The notes beneath the pieces are model-generated. The model made no database searches. It saw only the letters and a list, made by a program, of their open reading frames with translations, and was not told the DNA's origin. Shown here piece after piece: positions 45,883-56,000 of a DNA stretch of 64,000 bases; positions within the stretch are counted from its first letter, which is position 1; each line of letters starts with the position of its first letter. The position numbers and the translations under genes are program-made. The stretch comes from Methanoculleus receptaculi (GTDB lineage Archaea > Halobacteriota > Methanomicrobia > Methanomicrobiales > Methanoculleaceae). The DNA lies in NCBI RefSeq assembly GCF_033472595.1, contig NZ_CP137642.1, positions 248,001 to 312,000 on the forward strand. Direction: 5' to 3'.

Positions 45883-47116
45883 TTTCATTGAGATGATGCG
45901 AGAGCGAGGGCGGGTCGAGGATATCGAGAACCCCTGCTCGACAGTATACGAGGCTCCCCGGGTGGCGAGCCGAACCGATAAGATCGTCTTCTTCCACAAC
46001 CTCGACGGCCACCGGGGTGTGATGAACCTCCTTGCCAGCAGGGACGCGCTTGCCGCGGCGCTCGGTGTCGAGGAGCGAAGGCTCGTTCCCCATCTTGCGG
46101 CCGCAACCTATAACGGCCGGGTGCTGGACGCGGGACGGTGCGGGGGCGGCGTTCCAGCAGACCTTTCCCGCATCCCCGTGATGAAACACTTCCCCGGGGA
46201 TGCAGGGCGCTACATAACAGCGGGCATCGTATTTTCAAGTTGCGACGGCGTTGAGAACGCCTCCATCCACCGGATGATGGTCATCGACGACCGTCATGTG
46301 GTGGCCAGGCTCGTGGAAGGGCGTCACACCCACACCATGCTGAAGACGGCGCTTGCCCACGGGGAACGACTTCCGATCGCGGTCACCATCGGCACCCATC
46401 CCCTGGTGACATTTGCCGCCTGCACACGTGTTCCTGAGGGTAAAGAACTCGCCTACGCTGCTGAGTTGATGGGCGGTGAACTCAGTGTCAGAGAGTGTGA
46501 GAACGGCGTCCGGGTTCCCGATGCCGAGATCGTGCTCGAGGGCTATATCGGCCCGGAGACGGCGCCGGAAGGACCGTTTGTCGATATCACGGGCACCTAC
46601 GACCCCGTGCGCCAGCAACCGGTGATCGAGTTCAACCGTATCTACTGTAAGGGCGACCCCATCTACCACGGCATCCTCCCGGCCGGCGATGAACACAAAC
46701 TCCTGATGGGGGCACCGTATGAACCGAAGATCTACCGCGCCGTAAGCGAGGTGACAACTGTGCGCGATGTCCTCCTCACAAAGGGCGGCGCCGGCTACCT
46801 CCACGCCGTGGTCAAGATCCGGAAGAACACACAGGGCGATGGTAAGAACGCTATCATGGCGGCTTTTGCGGCCCATACGTCCTTGAAGCACGTTGTGGTG
46901 GTGGACGAAGATATCGAGATCCACGACCCCAACGACGTCGAGTACGCGATCGCAACAAGGGTGCGTGGTGATACCGATATCATGGTCATCACAGGCGTGC
47001 GGGGCTCGTCGCTCGACCCGATGCGCCTTGCCGACGGGACAAACGTGAAGGTCGGGATCGACGCCACCATGGTCATGGGGAGAGAGGACGAGTTCAGGAG
47101 AGCGGGGTGGGTGTAA
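45875..47116 (+). CDS. UbiD-family decarboxylase, probable anhydromevalonate phosphate decarboxylase
   Basis: 413-residue prenyl-FMN decarboxylase. The UbiD core is recognised by RIPVMKHFPGDAGRYITAGIVFSS, NASIHRMMVIDDRHVVARLVEGRHTH and the acidic EIVLEGYIGPETAPEGPFVDITGTYD, whose Glu residues form the active-site network. In the archaeal mevalonate variant a UbiD homologue decarboxylates trans-anhydromevalonate 5-phosphate to isopentenyl phosphate. Here it lies between ubiX and the aconitase-X large subunit and close to HMG-CoA synthase, which supports that role over menaquinone-type decarboxylation. The start at 45875 follows family fit and overlap with ubiX. Confidence 0.86.
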   Translation: MRDFIEMMRERGRVEDIENPCSTVYEAPRVASRTDKIVFFHNLDGHRGVMNLLASRDALAAALGVEERRLVPHLAAATYNGRVLDAGRCGGGVPADLSRIPVMKHFPGDAGRYITAGIVFSSCDGVENASIHRMMVIDDRHVVARLVEGRHTHTMLKTALAHGERLPIAVTIGTHPLVTFAACTRVPEGKELAYAAELMGGELSVRECENGVRVPDAEIVLEGYIGPETAPEGPFVDITGTYDPVRQQPVIEFNRIYCKGDPIYHGILPAGDEHKLLMGAPYEPKIYRAVSEVTTVRDVLLTKGGAGYLHAVVKIRKNTQGDGKNAIMAAFAAHTSLKHVVVVDEDIEIHDPNDVEYAIATRVRGDTDIMVITGVRGSSLDPMRLADGTNVKVGIDATMVMGREDEFRRAGWV

Positions 47117-47117
47117 G

Positions 47118-48278
47118 ATGTATCTTGATAACGATGATGAACGGGTTCTCGCGGGCGAGTTTGGCGAGACGAGGCAGAAGATGATGGAGATCCTGGTCGC
47201 GCTCGGGGAGGTCTACGGCGCCGGCAAACTCATCCCGATCACAGGCGCCCAGGTGAGCGGTGCATCCTACAAGACGATCGGGAGATGGGGGCTTGCCTGG
47301 CTGCAGAGCCTCAACGCCAGGGTGGTGGTCCCGACGGTCTTAAACCCGATCGGTATGCCGCGGGAGGGGTGGCAGGATTTCGGGATCGATGAGGAGTTCG
47401 CCCGCCACCAGGCGGAGGTCGTCGAGGCCTACCGGAGGCTCGGCGTCAGGCTGGAGTGCACCTGCACCCCATACTACCTCCGGATCACCGAATACGGCGA
47501 GCACCTGGCGTGGTCGGAATCGTCGGCGGTTGTCTACGCAAACTCCGTTCTCGGCGCCAGGACAAACCGGGAGGGCGGACCGAGCGCCCTTGCAGCGGCG
47601 ATCATAGGAAAGACGCCTTACTACGGTCTCCACATCGTCGAGAACCGCCGACCGCAGGTCGTCATCGATATCGAGGGCGACACCGGGCCGCACGCCGGCC
47701 ACTGGGGCGCCATCGGTCATATCGCCGGCAAGAAAGTCGGGAACCGGATCCCGATATTTCAGGGGATCCGGCCGAACCGCGACCAGCTCAAGGCCCTGGG
47801 TGCCGCGATGGCTGCAACCGGCGCGGTCGCACTCTTCCACGTCGACGGAATCACCCCGGAAGCAAGGGTCTTTTCGTTCCCGACCGACGGCCTTGACCGG
47901 GTGACGGTGACGGAGGACGAGATCGAGGCTCTCTTTGAAGATACAGGGGTCGAGGCGGTAGCGGTGGGCTGTCCGCACTGTTCCGCCGACGAACTCAGGG
48001 AAGTTGCGGAGCTCCTGCGGGGGAAGACCACAACAAAACCATTTTACGTCTTCACCGCGGCGTGGATCGCAAAGAATAACCTGGACCTGGTGAGCGTGAT
48101 CGAGCGGAGCGGTGCCCGGGTGATCACGGACACCTGTATGGTCGTCTCGCCCAGGATGGACGAGTTCAGATCGATCATGGTGGACTCGGGGAAGGCCTTC
48201 GCCTACGTTCCCGGGATGTGCGGGGCGATCGCCCGGATAGGAACCAGGGCAGAGTGTGTCGAGGCCGCGACGTCGTAG
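47118..48278 (+). CDS. aconitase X large subunit, probable phosphomevalonate dehydratase
   Basis: 386 residues matching the catalytic AcnX domain (DUF521): GAGKLIPITGAQVSGASYKTIG, CTCTPYYL near residue 114, NSVLGARTNREGGPSALAAAIIGKTP, and iron-sulfur cysteines in GCPHCS, DTCMVV and MCGAI. In archaea with the modified mevalonate pathway this subunit works with a small DUF126 subunit to dehydrate 5-phosphomevalonate. Only one base separates it from the UbiD-like gene, so both steps are co-transcribed. The small-subunit gene is not adjacent: the next gene is on the other strand. Confidence 0.87.
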   Translation: MYLDNDDERVLAGEFGETRQKMMEILVALGEVYGAGKLIPITGAQVSGASYKTIGRWGLAWLQSLNARVVVPTVLNPIGMPREGWQDFGIDEEFARHQAEVVEAYRRLGVRLECTCTPYYLRITEYGEHLAWSESSAVVYANSVLGARTNREGGPSALAAAIIGKTPYYGLHIVENRRPQVVIDIEGDTGPHAGHWGAIGHIAGKKVGNRIPIFQGIRPNRDQLKALGAAMAATGAVALFHVDGITPEARVFSFPTDGLDRVTVTEDEIEALFEDTGVEAVAVGCPHCSADELREVAELLRGKTTTKPFYVFTAAWIAKNNLDLVSVIERSGARVITDTCMVVSPRMDEFRSIMVDSGKAFAYVPGMCGAIARIGTRAECVEAATS

Positions 48279-48315
48279 GCCCGCCCTGCAACGCTAAAAA
48301 CTCCCGATGCAGGAT

Positions 48316-50994
48316 TCAACCCGCAGCCCGAGAGGCCCGGCCGGCCCTCAGCCGGATGACCTTGTAGACCTCCCCTCCGATCAGCACCGGGAGGCCGAGG
48401 ATGGCGAGCAGTCCCCAGTCGGCGAGTGTGAGAGGCGCCGTCCCCAGGAAGATCTGCATCGGGGGGACGTAGACAACAACAGCCTGGAGTGCGAGCGTCC
48501 CGAGGATCGCCAGTATCAGGGCAGGGTTCGAGAAGAATCCGATCCGATAGAGCGGGAACCGGAACGACCGGAAGTTCAGCACGTTGTAGACCTCAAAGAT
48601 GACGAGCCCTGTAAAAGCCATCGTCCGCGCCCGGTCAAGGTCGACCTCGTAGACACCCAGGAAGGCGTGAAGAGTCAGGAGACCGAGCCACGCCCCCAGG
48701 AGGAGGATGACCAGGTAGGCGTTCCGGTTGAGTATGGGCTCCTCCGGGTCGCGCGGCCGTCGTTGCATTACATCCCGTTCAGCGGGTTCGAGTCCGAGGG
48801 CCAGAGCGGTGAATCCGTCGGTGACCAGGTTGATCCAGAGGATCTGGACCGGGATGAGTATCAGCGGGAGACCAAGGAGGAGCCCGCCGACGATCGCGAC
48901 TATCTCCCCTACATTGGAGGAGAGGAGGTAGCGGGTGAACCGGGCGATGTTGTCATACTCCCGTCTCCCTTCCTCCACGCCGGCGACGATGCTTGCGAAG
49001 TTGTCGTCCACTAGCACCATGTCGCTTGACTCTCTGGCCGCGTCCGTCCCCTTGATGCCCATGGCTATCCCTATGCTTGCCTTTTTGAGCGCAGGGGCGT
49101 CGTTGACGCCGTCCCCGGTCATGGCGATCACCTTCCGGTCGCGGGAGAGGAGATCGACCACCCGGAGTTTGTGCTCCGCCGTGACCCGGGAGAGGACGTT
49201 TGTCGTCCGGAGACGCTCCGCGAGTTCGTCGTCGGAGAGCGATTCAATGTCGGCGCCGGTCAGTGCTCCCTCGCTGGAGAGGCCGAGGACGCTGGCGATA
49301 GCAGACGCGGTCAGAGGGTTGTCCCCCGTGATCATGATGACGTCGATCCCGGCGCTCCGACAGAGGCTGATGGCCTCCGCCGCCTCCGGACGCGGAGGAT
49401 CGACTATACCTGCAAACCCAAGAAAGACCAGGTCATCCTCCACCGCCTCCGGTGTCCAGTCTGCGGCGGTGGAAAGCGGGCGGCAGGCCGCCCCGAGCAC
49501 CCTGAGTCCTTGCGAGGCGTAGCCTTCGATCGCAAGGAGAACCTCTCTCCGGAGGTCATCGGTGAGCGGGACTGCCGAACCATCCCTGAGCATCAGCGTG
49601 GAGCGTTCAAGGAGAACTTCCGGCGCCCCCTTCACGCAGGCGATGTAGCCGCCACCCTCCCTGCCGGGACAGATGACAGTCATCCGTTTCCTGGTGGAGT
49701 TGAACGAGAACTCTTTTACAGGTTCCGGGAGGTCTTCACGGGAGAGGCCGGCTTTGGCCGCCGCGACCACGAGCGCCCCCTCGGTTGGGGTTCCGAAGAT
49801 CCGCCATCCCTCCTCCCCGTGACCGAGGCTCGCATGGTTACAGATGAGGACTGTTTGCAGAAACCGCCGGAGACCGGGGTCTGCGAGCGGGTCGATCGGG
49901 GCGCCGTCGAGGATGAACTCGCCCTCCGGGATGTATCCTGCACCGGTGACCTCGACCTCCGCTTCGGGCGTCCACACCCGGACAACGGTCATCTCGTTCC
50001 GGGTGAGTGTCCCGGTCTTGTCGGTACAGATCACAGAGACGGCGCCAAGCGTCTCCGATGCCGGCAGGTGGCGGATAAGACAGTTCCTCTGCATCATGTT
50101 CTTGACGCCTAGCGCAAGCGTCAGCGTCACGACCGCAGGAAGACCCTCCGGGATCACCGCCACCGCAAGCGAGACCCCGACAAGAAACATCTCAAGAAGT
50201 TCCCGCTGCTGAAGGAGCCCGATGACAACCGCGATCGCGGCAATGCCGAGAGCGATCAGTCCGAGGTCGCGGCCGAGCCTGTCCATCTGCCGGGCGAGGG
50301 GGGTGGTTTCGTCCTCGACCTGCTGGGAGAGGCCGGCGATCAGCCCGAACTCCGTCTGCATGCCGGTGGCGACGACGTACCCCCGGCCGTGCCCGTTGAC
50401 CACCGTTGTGCCAGCAAAGATCATGTTGCTCCGCTCGGCAAGGGGTGTCTCTGGCGGGAGTGAACCCGGCGCCTTGTCCACCGGCGCCGACTCGCCTGTC
50501 AGCGGCGCCTCGTCCACCTGGAGCGATGTCGCCTCGATAAGGTAGATATCGGCGGGAACCCGCTCACCCATCTCCACGACGGCGAGGTCTCCCGGGACTA
50601 TCCCCGGAGCATCGATCTCCCGCCGCTCCCCATCACGGATAACCACCGCACGCTGAACGAGCAACTTTTTGAGTGCCGCGATCGCCTCCCCCGCCTGCCA
50701 CTCCTGGGTGAACCCAAGGATGGCGTTTAAGAAGACGATGATCAGGATAGCCGCAGCGTCCAGCGGTTCGTCGACCGCAAACGAGACCGCGGCAGCGACT
50801 ATAAGTATGATTATGAGGATGCTTTTGAACTGCCGTAAAAACACCTGGAGCCGGGTCTCACGCGCCTCCTCACGCAGGATGTTCTTCCCGTAACGCCGCA
50901 GCCGCTCCTCTGCCTCGGCCGTGGAGAGGCCCGAACGTCCTGTCCCGAGGTTCTGCTGGACGTCATCCACGGAGAGGGCATGGTAATCAGGCAG
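48316..50994 (-). CDS. SERCA-like P-type calcium ATPase
   Basis: About 892 residues, P2A type. The actuator domain has DEAPLTGES, the phosphorylation site is ICTDKTGTLTRNE near residue 325, and the hinge TGDGVNDAPALKKASIGIAMG lies near 620. Calcium-site residues in SERCA have clear counterparts: PEGLP in helix 4, SSNVGE in helix 5 and WINLVTDG in helix 6. It most likely exports calcium (manganese is possible). The conserved N-terminus DYHALSVDDV extends upstream of the GTG at 50970; the only start that keeps it is CTG at 50994, seven bases from AGGAGG. An in-frame TGA lies three codons before that. Confidence 0.9.
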   Translation of the reverse strand: MPDYHALSVDDVQQNLGTGRSGLSTAEAEERLRRYGKNILREEARETRLQVFLRQFKSILIIILIVAAAVSFAVDEPLDAAAILIIVFLNAILGFTQEWQAGEAIAALKKLLVQRAVVIRDGERREIDAPGIVPGDLAVVEMGERVPADIYLIEATSLQVDEAPLTGESAPVDKAPGSLPPETPLAERSNMIFAGTTVVNGHGRGYVVATGMQTEFGLIAGLSQQVEDETTPLARQMDRLGRDLGLIALGIAAIAVVIGLLQQRELLEMFLVGVSLAVAVIPEGLPAVVTLTLALGVKNMMQRNCLIRHLPASETLGAVSVICTDKTGTLTRNEMTVVRVWTPEAEVEVTGAGYIPEGEFILDGAPIDPLADPGLRRFLQTVLICNHASLGHGEEGWRIFGTPTEGALVVAAAKAGLSREDLPEPVKEFSFNSTRKRMTVICPGREGGGYIACVKGAPEVLLERSTLMLRDGSAVPLTDDLRREVLLAIEGYASQGLRVLGAACRPLSTAADWTPEAVEDDLVFLGFAGIVDPPRPEAAEAISLCRSAGIDVIMITGDNPLTASAIASVLGLSSEGALTGADIESLSDDELAERLRTTNVLSRVTAEHKLRVVDLLSRDRKVIAMTGDGVNDAPALKKASIGIAMGIKGTDAARESSDMVLVDDNFASIVAGVEEGRREYDNIARFTRYLLSSNVGEIVAIVGGLLLGLPLILIPVQILWINLVTDGFTALALGLEPAERDVMQRRPRDPEEPILNRNAYLVILLLGAWLGLLTLHAFLGVYEVDLDRARTMAFTGLVIFEVYNVLNFRSFRFPLYRIGFFSNPALILAILGTLALQAVVVYVPPMQIFLGTAPLTLADWGLLAILGLPVLIGGEVYKVIRLRAGRASRAAG

Positions 50995-51001
50995 AGGTCA
51001 G

Positions 51002-51007
51002 CCTCCT
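51002..51007 (-). promoter_or_regulatory. AGGAGG site that supports a CTG start for the calcium ATPase
   Basis: Minus-strand AGGAGG ends seven bases before CTG (50992-50994). No ATG, GTG or TTG lies between this site and the conserved N-terminal residues. Confidence 0.5.
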
Positions 51008-51240
51008 GCAGGCGGTGTCTCTGCATCCTGCTACCGGCAAGAGAGGCATATATTCCCTGTTCTGCACAGGAATATAAAAAGGAGAGAGATCGCTTACATG
51101 AACGGGGAGCAGAGGGGTCTTGAAGATATGCTGCACGAGCGGGAGAGTTGCCCAAAGATTGCAGCCGGTGCTTCCAGAAGTCGAAGCGAGCCGCAGCGCA
51201 TAAACCCTTTTATGGGTGCAAACCGCATCCACTCTTCGGT

Positions 51241-52470
51241 ATGACTGCTGCATGGCGGTTAGAGAATTTGGCCAGACCCGCGATCATCGTTCTCGTTGCA
51301 GCACTCGCGGTCTTATTCGACCTCGCTTTCGGCACGGTCGCCTACACCCACTTCTTCTACCTGGTGCTCATCCTGGCCGCTTTCTGGTACCGCCGCCGTG
51401 CCGTTGCCGTCGGACTGTTGCTCGCCGCAGTCCACGTAACAACTGAGTACCTCTTTCACGGCCCGCCTGGCCCCTCGATCCTCGTAAGTGCAGCCACCTT
51501 CATCATCGCTGCCTGGCTTCTCGGTTATCTATTTGAAGTTGTGGGCAGGCGCAAAGGAGAACTCCATTTCCGCATCGACGAGCCGAAACCGGCTGCATGC
51601 GAGCGAGATACCGGCCGGTTGATCGCCCTCCTCTCAAACCGCGACCCCCGAACGCGCTACCGGGCAGCCGGGTGCCTGGGTGATAGTGGCGACCCTGCAG
51701 CGGTCGAACCGCTTGCCGCTCTCCTGACCGACCCCGATCCCGGCGTCCGCTGGAAGGCGGCGGAAGCGCTCGGCAAACTCGGCCTCCCGGCCGTTGGCGC
51801 GCTCACAGAGAGGCTGCGGCACGAGGACGCCGACGTCCGCTGGATGGCCGCGGTCGCCCTTGGGGAGATCGGCGATCCCGCGGCCGTCCCCGGACTGCTG
51901 GCCGCGCTCGACGACCCCGACACCTACGTCCGGAGCAGGGCGGCCGTTGCACTCGCGGAGGTCGGGGAGGCTGCACTGGAGGATCTCATCGCCGCAATCC
52001 ACAACGGAGACGAGCGCGTAAGGTGGGGGGCGGCGATCGCGCTCGGAAAGATCGGAGGGGAGAGGGCTGTTGAAGCCCTGATCAAGACGCTTCCCGACCC
52101 CGATGATGATGTGAGGCTGCGAGCTGCGGCGGCGCTTGCGGATATTGGTGAACCGGCTGTCCCGCGCCTCATGGACGCGCTCGGGACGGACGATGACCGT
52201 CTCCGGGAGGGGGCAACCGCCGCCCTCAGCCAGATCGGGAGACCTGCCGTCCCCGCGGTTGTTCGAGCGCTCCGCGAGGCTGGCGACTGGCGCATCCGTG
52301 CAGGAGCAGCCCGTGTTCTCGGGAGGATAGATGACCGACAAGCGGTGGAGGCCCTGATCAGCGGCCTCGACGATGCCCGGGAAGAGGTGCACAGTGCAGC
52401 CAGGGAGGCTCTTCTGGCGGCATCAGGAAGACATAACTCTCGCGAAGAAGCACCTGAACGGTATGACTGA
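51241..52470 (+). CDS. membrane-anchored HEAT-repeat protein
   Basis: 409 residues. The first 110 hold about four hydrophobic helices (ARPAIIVLVAALAVLFDLAFG, THFFYLVLILAAFWY, AVAVGLLLAAVHVTT, VSAATFIIAAWLLGYLFEVV). After a linker, residues 140-400 are about eight PBS-lyase-type HEAT repeats of roughly 30 residues, each like DPDPGVRWKAAEALGKLG. The soluble repeats should face the cytoplasm as a protein-binding scaffold. No catalytic motif is seen. It overlaps the next HEAT-repeat gene by eight bases. Confidence 0.8.
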   Translation: MTAAWRLENLARPAIIVLVAALAVLFDLAFGTVAYTHFFYLVLILAAFWYRRRAVAVGLLLAAVHVTTEYLFHGPPGPSILVSAATFIIAAWLLGYLFEVVGRRKGELHFRIDEPKPAACERDTGRLIALLSNRDPRTRYRAAGCLGDSGDPAAVEPLAALLTDPDPGVRWKAAEALGKLGLPAVGALTERLRHEDADVRWMAAVALGEIGDPAAVPGLLAALDDPDTYVRSRAAVALAEVGEAALEDLIAAIHNGDERVRWGAAIALGKIGGERAVEALIKTLPDPDDDVRLRAAAALADIGEPAVPRLMDALGTDDDRLREGATAALSQIGRPAVPAVVRALREAGDWRIRAGAARVLGRIDDRQAVEALISGLDDAREEVHSAAREALLAASGRHNSREEAPERYD

Positions 52471-52975
52471 GAGGAACCGGATCGAGGAACTGATCACCGA
52501 CCTGAAGAGCGGTACGCTCGATGTGCGCCGCGCGGCGACCGCAAAACTCGGGACGAGCGGGAAAGAGGCCGTAGAACCGCTCATCGCCGTGATGCAGACG
52601 GGCGATAACGACCTCCGGTGGTATGCCGCCAACGCACTTGTGCTGATAGGCAGCCCGGCGATCGAACCGCTGCTCACGGCGATGCGAGGCACGGATGAGA
52701 TCGATCTCCGGCGATACGCCGCCGCGGCCCTTGCAGAGATCGGCGAACCCGCGATCGAACCGCTCATCGATATCATCACAAGAGCTGAGCGCGACCTCAT
52801 GCCGTTCGCCATGATGGCCTTATGCCGGATCGGTGAACCGGCGGTCGAACCGCTGCTCCGACTGATGGAGAGCCCCGACCCGGATACACAGGAACGCGCC
52901 GCTCTCATCCTCTGGAGGATGGGTGAACCGGGGGTGGGGCCGCTTGCCGGGGCGCTGAAGGTAAATGACCGGTAA
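52463..52975 (+). CDS. soluble HEAT-repeat protein
   Basis: 170 residues made of about five PBS-lyase-type HEAT repeats with regular GEPAIEPLI turns, from about residue 17 to the end, and no membrane segment. The start at 52463 overlaps the previous stop by eight bases, so the two repeat proteins are made together and may form a pair. Function unknown. Confidence 0.8.
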   Translation: MTERNRIEELITDLKSGTLDVRRAATAKLGTSGKEAVEPLIAVMQTGDNDLRWYAANALVLIGSPAIEPLLTAMRGTDEIDLRRYAAAALAEIGEPAIEPLIDIITRAERDLMPFAMMALCRIGEPAVEPLLRLMESPDPDTQERAALILWRMGEPGVGPLAGALKVNDR

Positions 52976-53056
52976 CCGGATGATATCTGATCGGGATCGG
53001 CGGGTGCGCCGGGCGGGAACGAGTCCGCTAAATGCCTGGAGGACTCATACTTAATC

Positions 53057-56000
53057 ATGGAGGTTTCGCCCGCTATCGCCCGCTACTTCGAGGAGATCGA
53101 CGCCGGGCTCGAGGCTGCGATGCGCCTTGCCGCCGCCGCTCGCGCCCGCTGCCTCGACCCCCGAACGGAGGTCGAGATCCCGGTGGCAAGCGACCTTGCC
53201 GACCGCGTGGAGGCGCTCCTCGGCTACCGTGGTATCGCCGCCCGTATCCGGGAGCTTGAAGAGGTGATGTCCCGTGAAGAGGCCGCGCTACGGATAGGCG
53301 ACGATTTTGTGGCAAGGAAGTTTGGAGAGACGACGCGAGAGGATATCCTGGACCACGCCATCCGCGCGGCGCTGGCCCTCCTAACCGAGGGTGTGGTGGC
53401 CGCCCCGACGGAGGGGATTGCAAAGGTCGGTCTCGGGAGGAACGATGACGGGACGGATTACCTGAAGATCTACTACGCTGGCCCCATCCGGAGCGCCGGA
53501 GGGACAGCCCAGGCGCTCTCTGTGCTTGTGGGGGACTACGTTCGCCGTGCGCTCGGGATCGGCCGCTACATCCCGCGCCCCGATGAGGTGGAGCGCTACA
53601 TCGAGGAGATCCGGCAGTACAACAACATCATGAGTCTCCAGTACCTTCCGGGCGAGAAAGAACTCAGGATGATCATCGAGAACTGTCCTGTCTGCATCGA
53701 TGGAGAACCGACCGAGCAGCAGGAGGTGAGCGGTTACCGGAACCTGGAACGGGTGGAGACGAACACCGTCCGTGGGGGTATGGCGCTGGTTGTTGCGGAA
53801 GGGCTGGCGCTGAAAGCCCCGAAGGTCCTCAAAAACGTCCGGAAGATGGAGATGGAGGGCTGGGACTGGCTCGATGACCTGATCAGCGGCGCGACCACGG
53901 CAACTAGCGAGGAAGACGATGCCAGCGCCGCGATCAAACCCAGAGACAAATACATCCGCGACCTGATCGGCGGGCGACCGGTCTTTGCCTACCCTATGCG
54001 CAGGGGCGGGTTCCGGCTGCGCCTGGGTCGGGCGCGCAACACCGGGTTTGCCGCGGCCGGCCTGAACCCTGCAACGATGCATATCCTGGGAGACTTCCTG
54101 GCGGTCGGGACGCAGATGAAGATTGAACGACCGGGGAAGGCGGCTGGAATTGTGCCGGTAGACTCGATCCAGGGGCCGACGGTTAAACTCCAGAACGGTG
54201 AGGTGCGAAGGGTGGACGATGCTGCAGAGACCAGGAAAGTCCTCGGACAGGTCGAGGAGATCCTGGACGTCGGTGAGATCCTGATCAGTTTCGGGGAGTT
54301 CATGGAGAACAACCACCCGCTTATCCCGCCGGCCTACTGCGAGGAGTGGTGGATGCTCGAGGGGGGGCCGCGCCACCCGGAGAACGAACTCGAGGCGATC
54401 GAGTTCGCGATCGAGGGTGCGCCCCTCCACCCCGACTACACATACATGTGGGACGATATCACCCCTGCCGATATCGCCCGGCTTGCGGATACGGTCTCCA
54501 CAGTGGGCAGGACCGAGGACGGGGTGCTGCTGCTCCCGAACAGACCGGAGGTAAAGGCAATCCTTGAGGAACTCCTGGTGCCCCATCACCTCTCCGGGGA
54601 CAGGATCGCGATCCGGGAGCACCTGGTCTTCCTTGCATGCCTGGGGTTGACGCTGGAGCTGGAGAAGCGGCCGGAGTGGCAGGATGCCCCGATGGAGAAC
54701 TCTCTTGACCTGGTGATGCACCTCTCGGGTTTCAGGATCCGTTCGCGGGCCGGAACCAGGATTGGAGGCCGGATGGGCCGACCCGGGAAATCAAAACCGC
54801 GGGAGATGCGTCCACCGCCCCACTCGCTCTTCCCCATCGGGGACGAAGGCGGTTCACGCCGGTCGTTCCAGGCGGCCTGCACATCAAAACCACGTTCCAA
54901 CACAGACGGCGGGGTGATCGAGGTGGAGACAGGGGAACGACGCTGCCCCGCATGCGGTGCGTTCACCTACAAGAACCTCTGTGACTGCGGGACGCACACA
55001 AACCCGGTCTTCCGGTGCCCGAAGTGCGGCAAGGAGGTGGGCGAGGGGGTCTGCCCACGGTGCAGGGTGGAGACCGTATGTCTCCAGAAGGTCACGATCA
55101 ATGTCAGGGCGGAGTATGCAGCGGCGCTCGAACGGCTGGATCTTCGCGAATCCTCGATCGCGCTCTTAAAGGGTGTCAGGGGACTGATCTCCCGCGAACG
55201 ACCGGTGGAACCGATCGAGAAGGGGATCCTCCGGGCGTTGCAAAACCTTTATGTATTCAAGGACGGCACTGTCCGCTACGATATGATCGACCTCCCCCTC
55301 ACCCACTTCCGGCCGGGCGAGATCGGTGTCCCCATCGAGCGGCTCCACGAACTCGGCTACACCCGGGACATCCACGGCCAGGAACTTGCCTCGGACGATC
55401 AGGTGCTGGAACTCCGTCACCAGGACATCCTGGTCTCGGAGGACTGTGGCGAGTGGCTTGTCCGGGTGTCAAAGTTCATCGACGAACTCCTGGTGAAGTT
55501 CTACGGGCTTGAACCGTTTTACAATGCGGAGAAACCCACTGACCTGGTCGGCCACCTGTTGATAGGGCTTGCCCCGCACACGAGCGCCGGGGTTCTCGCC
55601 AGGTTGATCGGGTTCTCGAAGGCGCCGGTGGGCTACGGCCACCCGTTCTTCCACGCGGCGAAGAGGAGGAACTGTTTTGCCGGCGATACCGAGATTACCG
55701 TCTCAGACGGGCGGCGGTGGCTGACGATACCCATACGGCAGTTCGTCGTGGAGAACTTCGATATCTCAAGGCCGGGGCTTGACCATCTCGGGACATACTA
55801 CTCCGACCCGAAACAACCGTTCTATGTGAGAAGCATAGACACTCAGGGGAGGGTCAGCCTGAAACGGGTGACCTCGGTCTCGGTCCACCGCGCCCCTGCG
55901 CACATGATCCGGTTTGAGACACGGAGAGGGAAGTTTATCACGGTCACGCCAGACCACGCGATGCTCGTCTGGGACACGGATTATCTCCGGAAGGTCCGGG

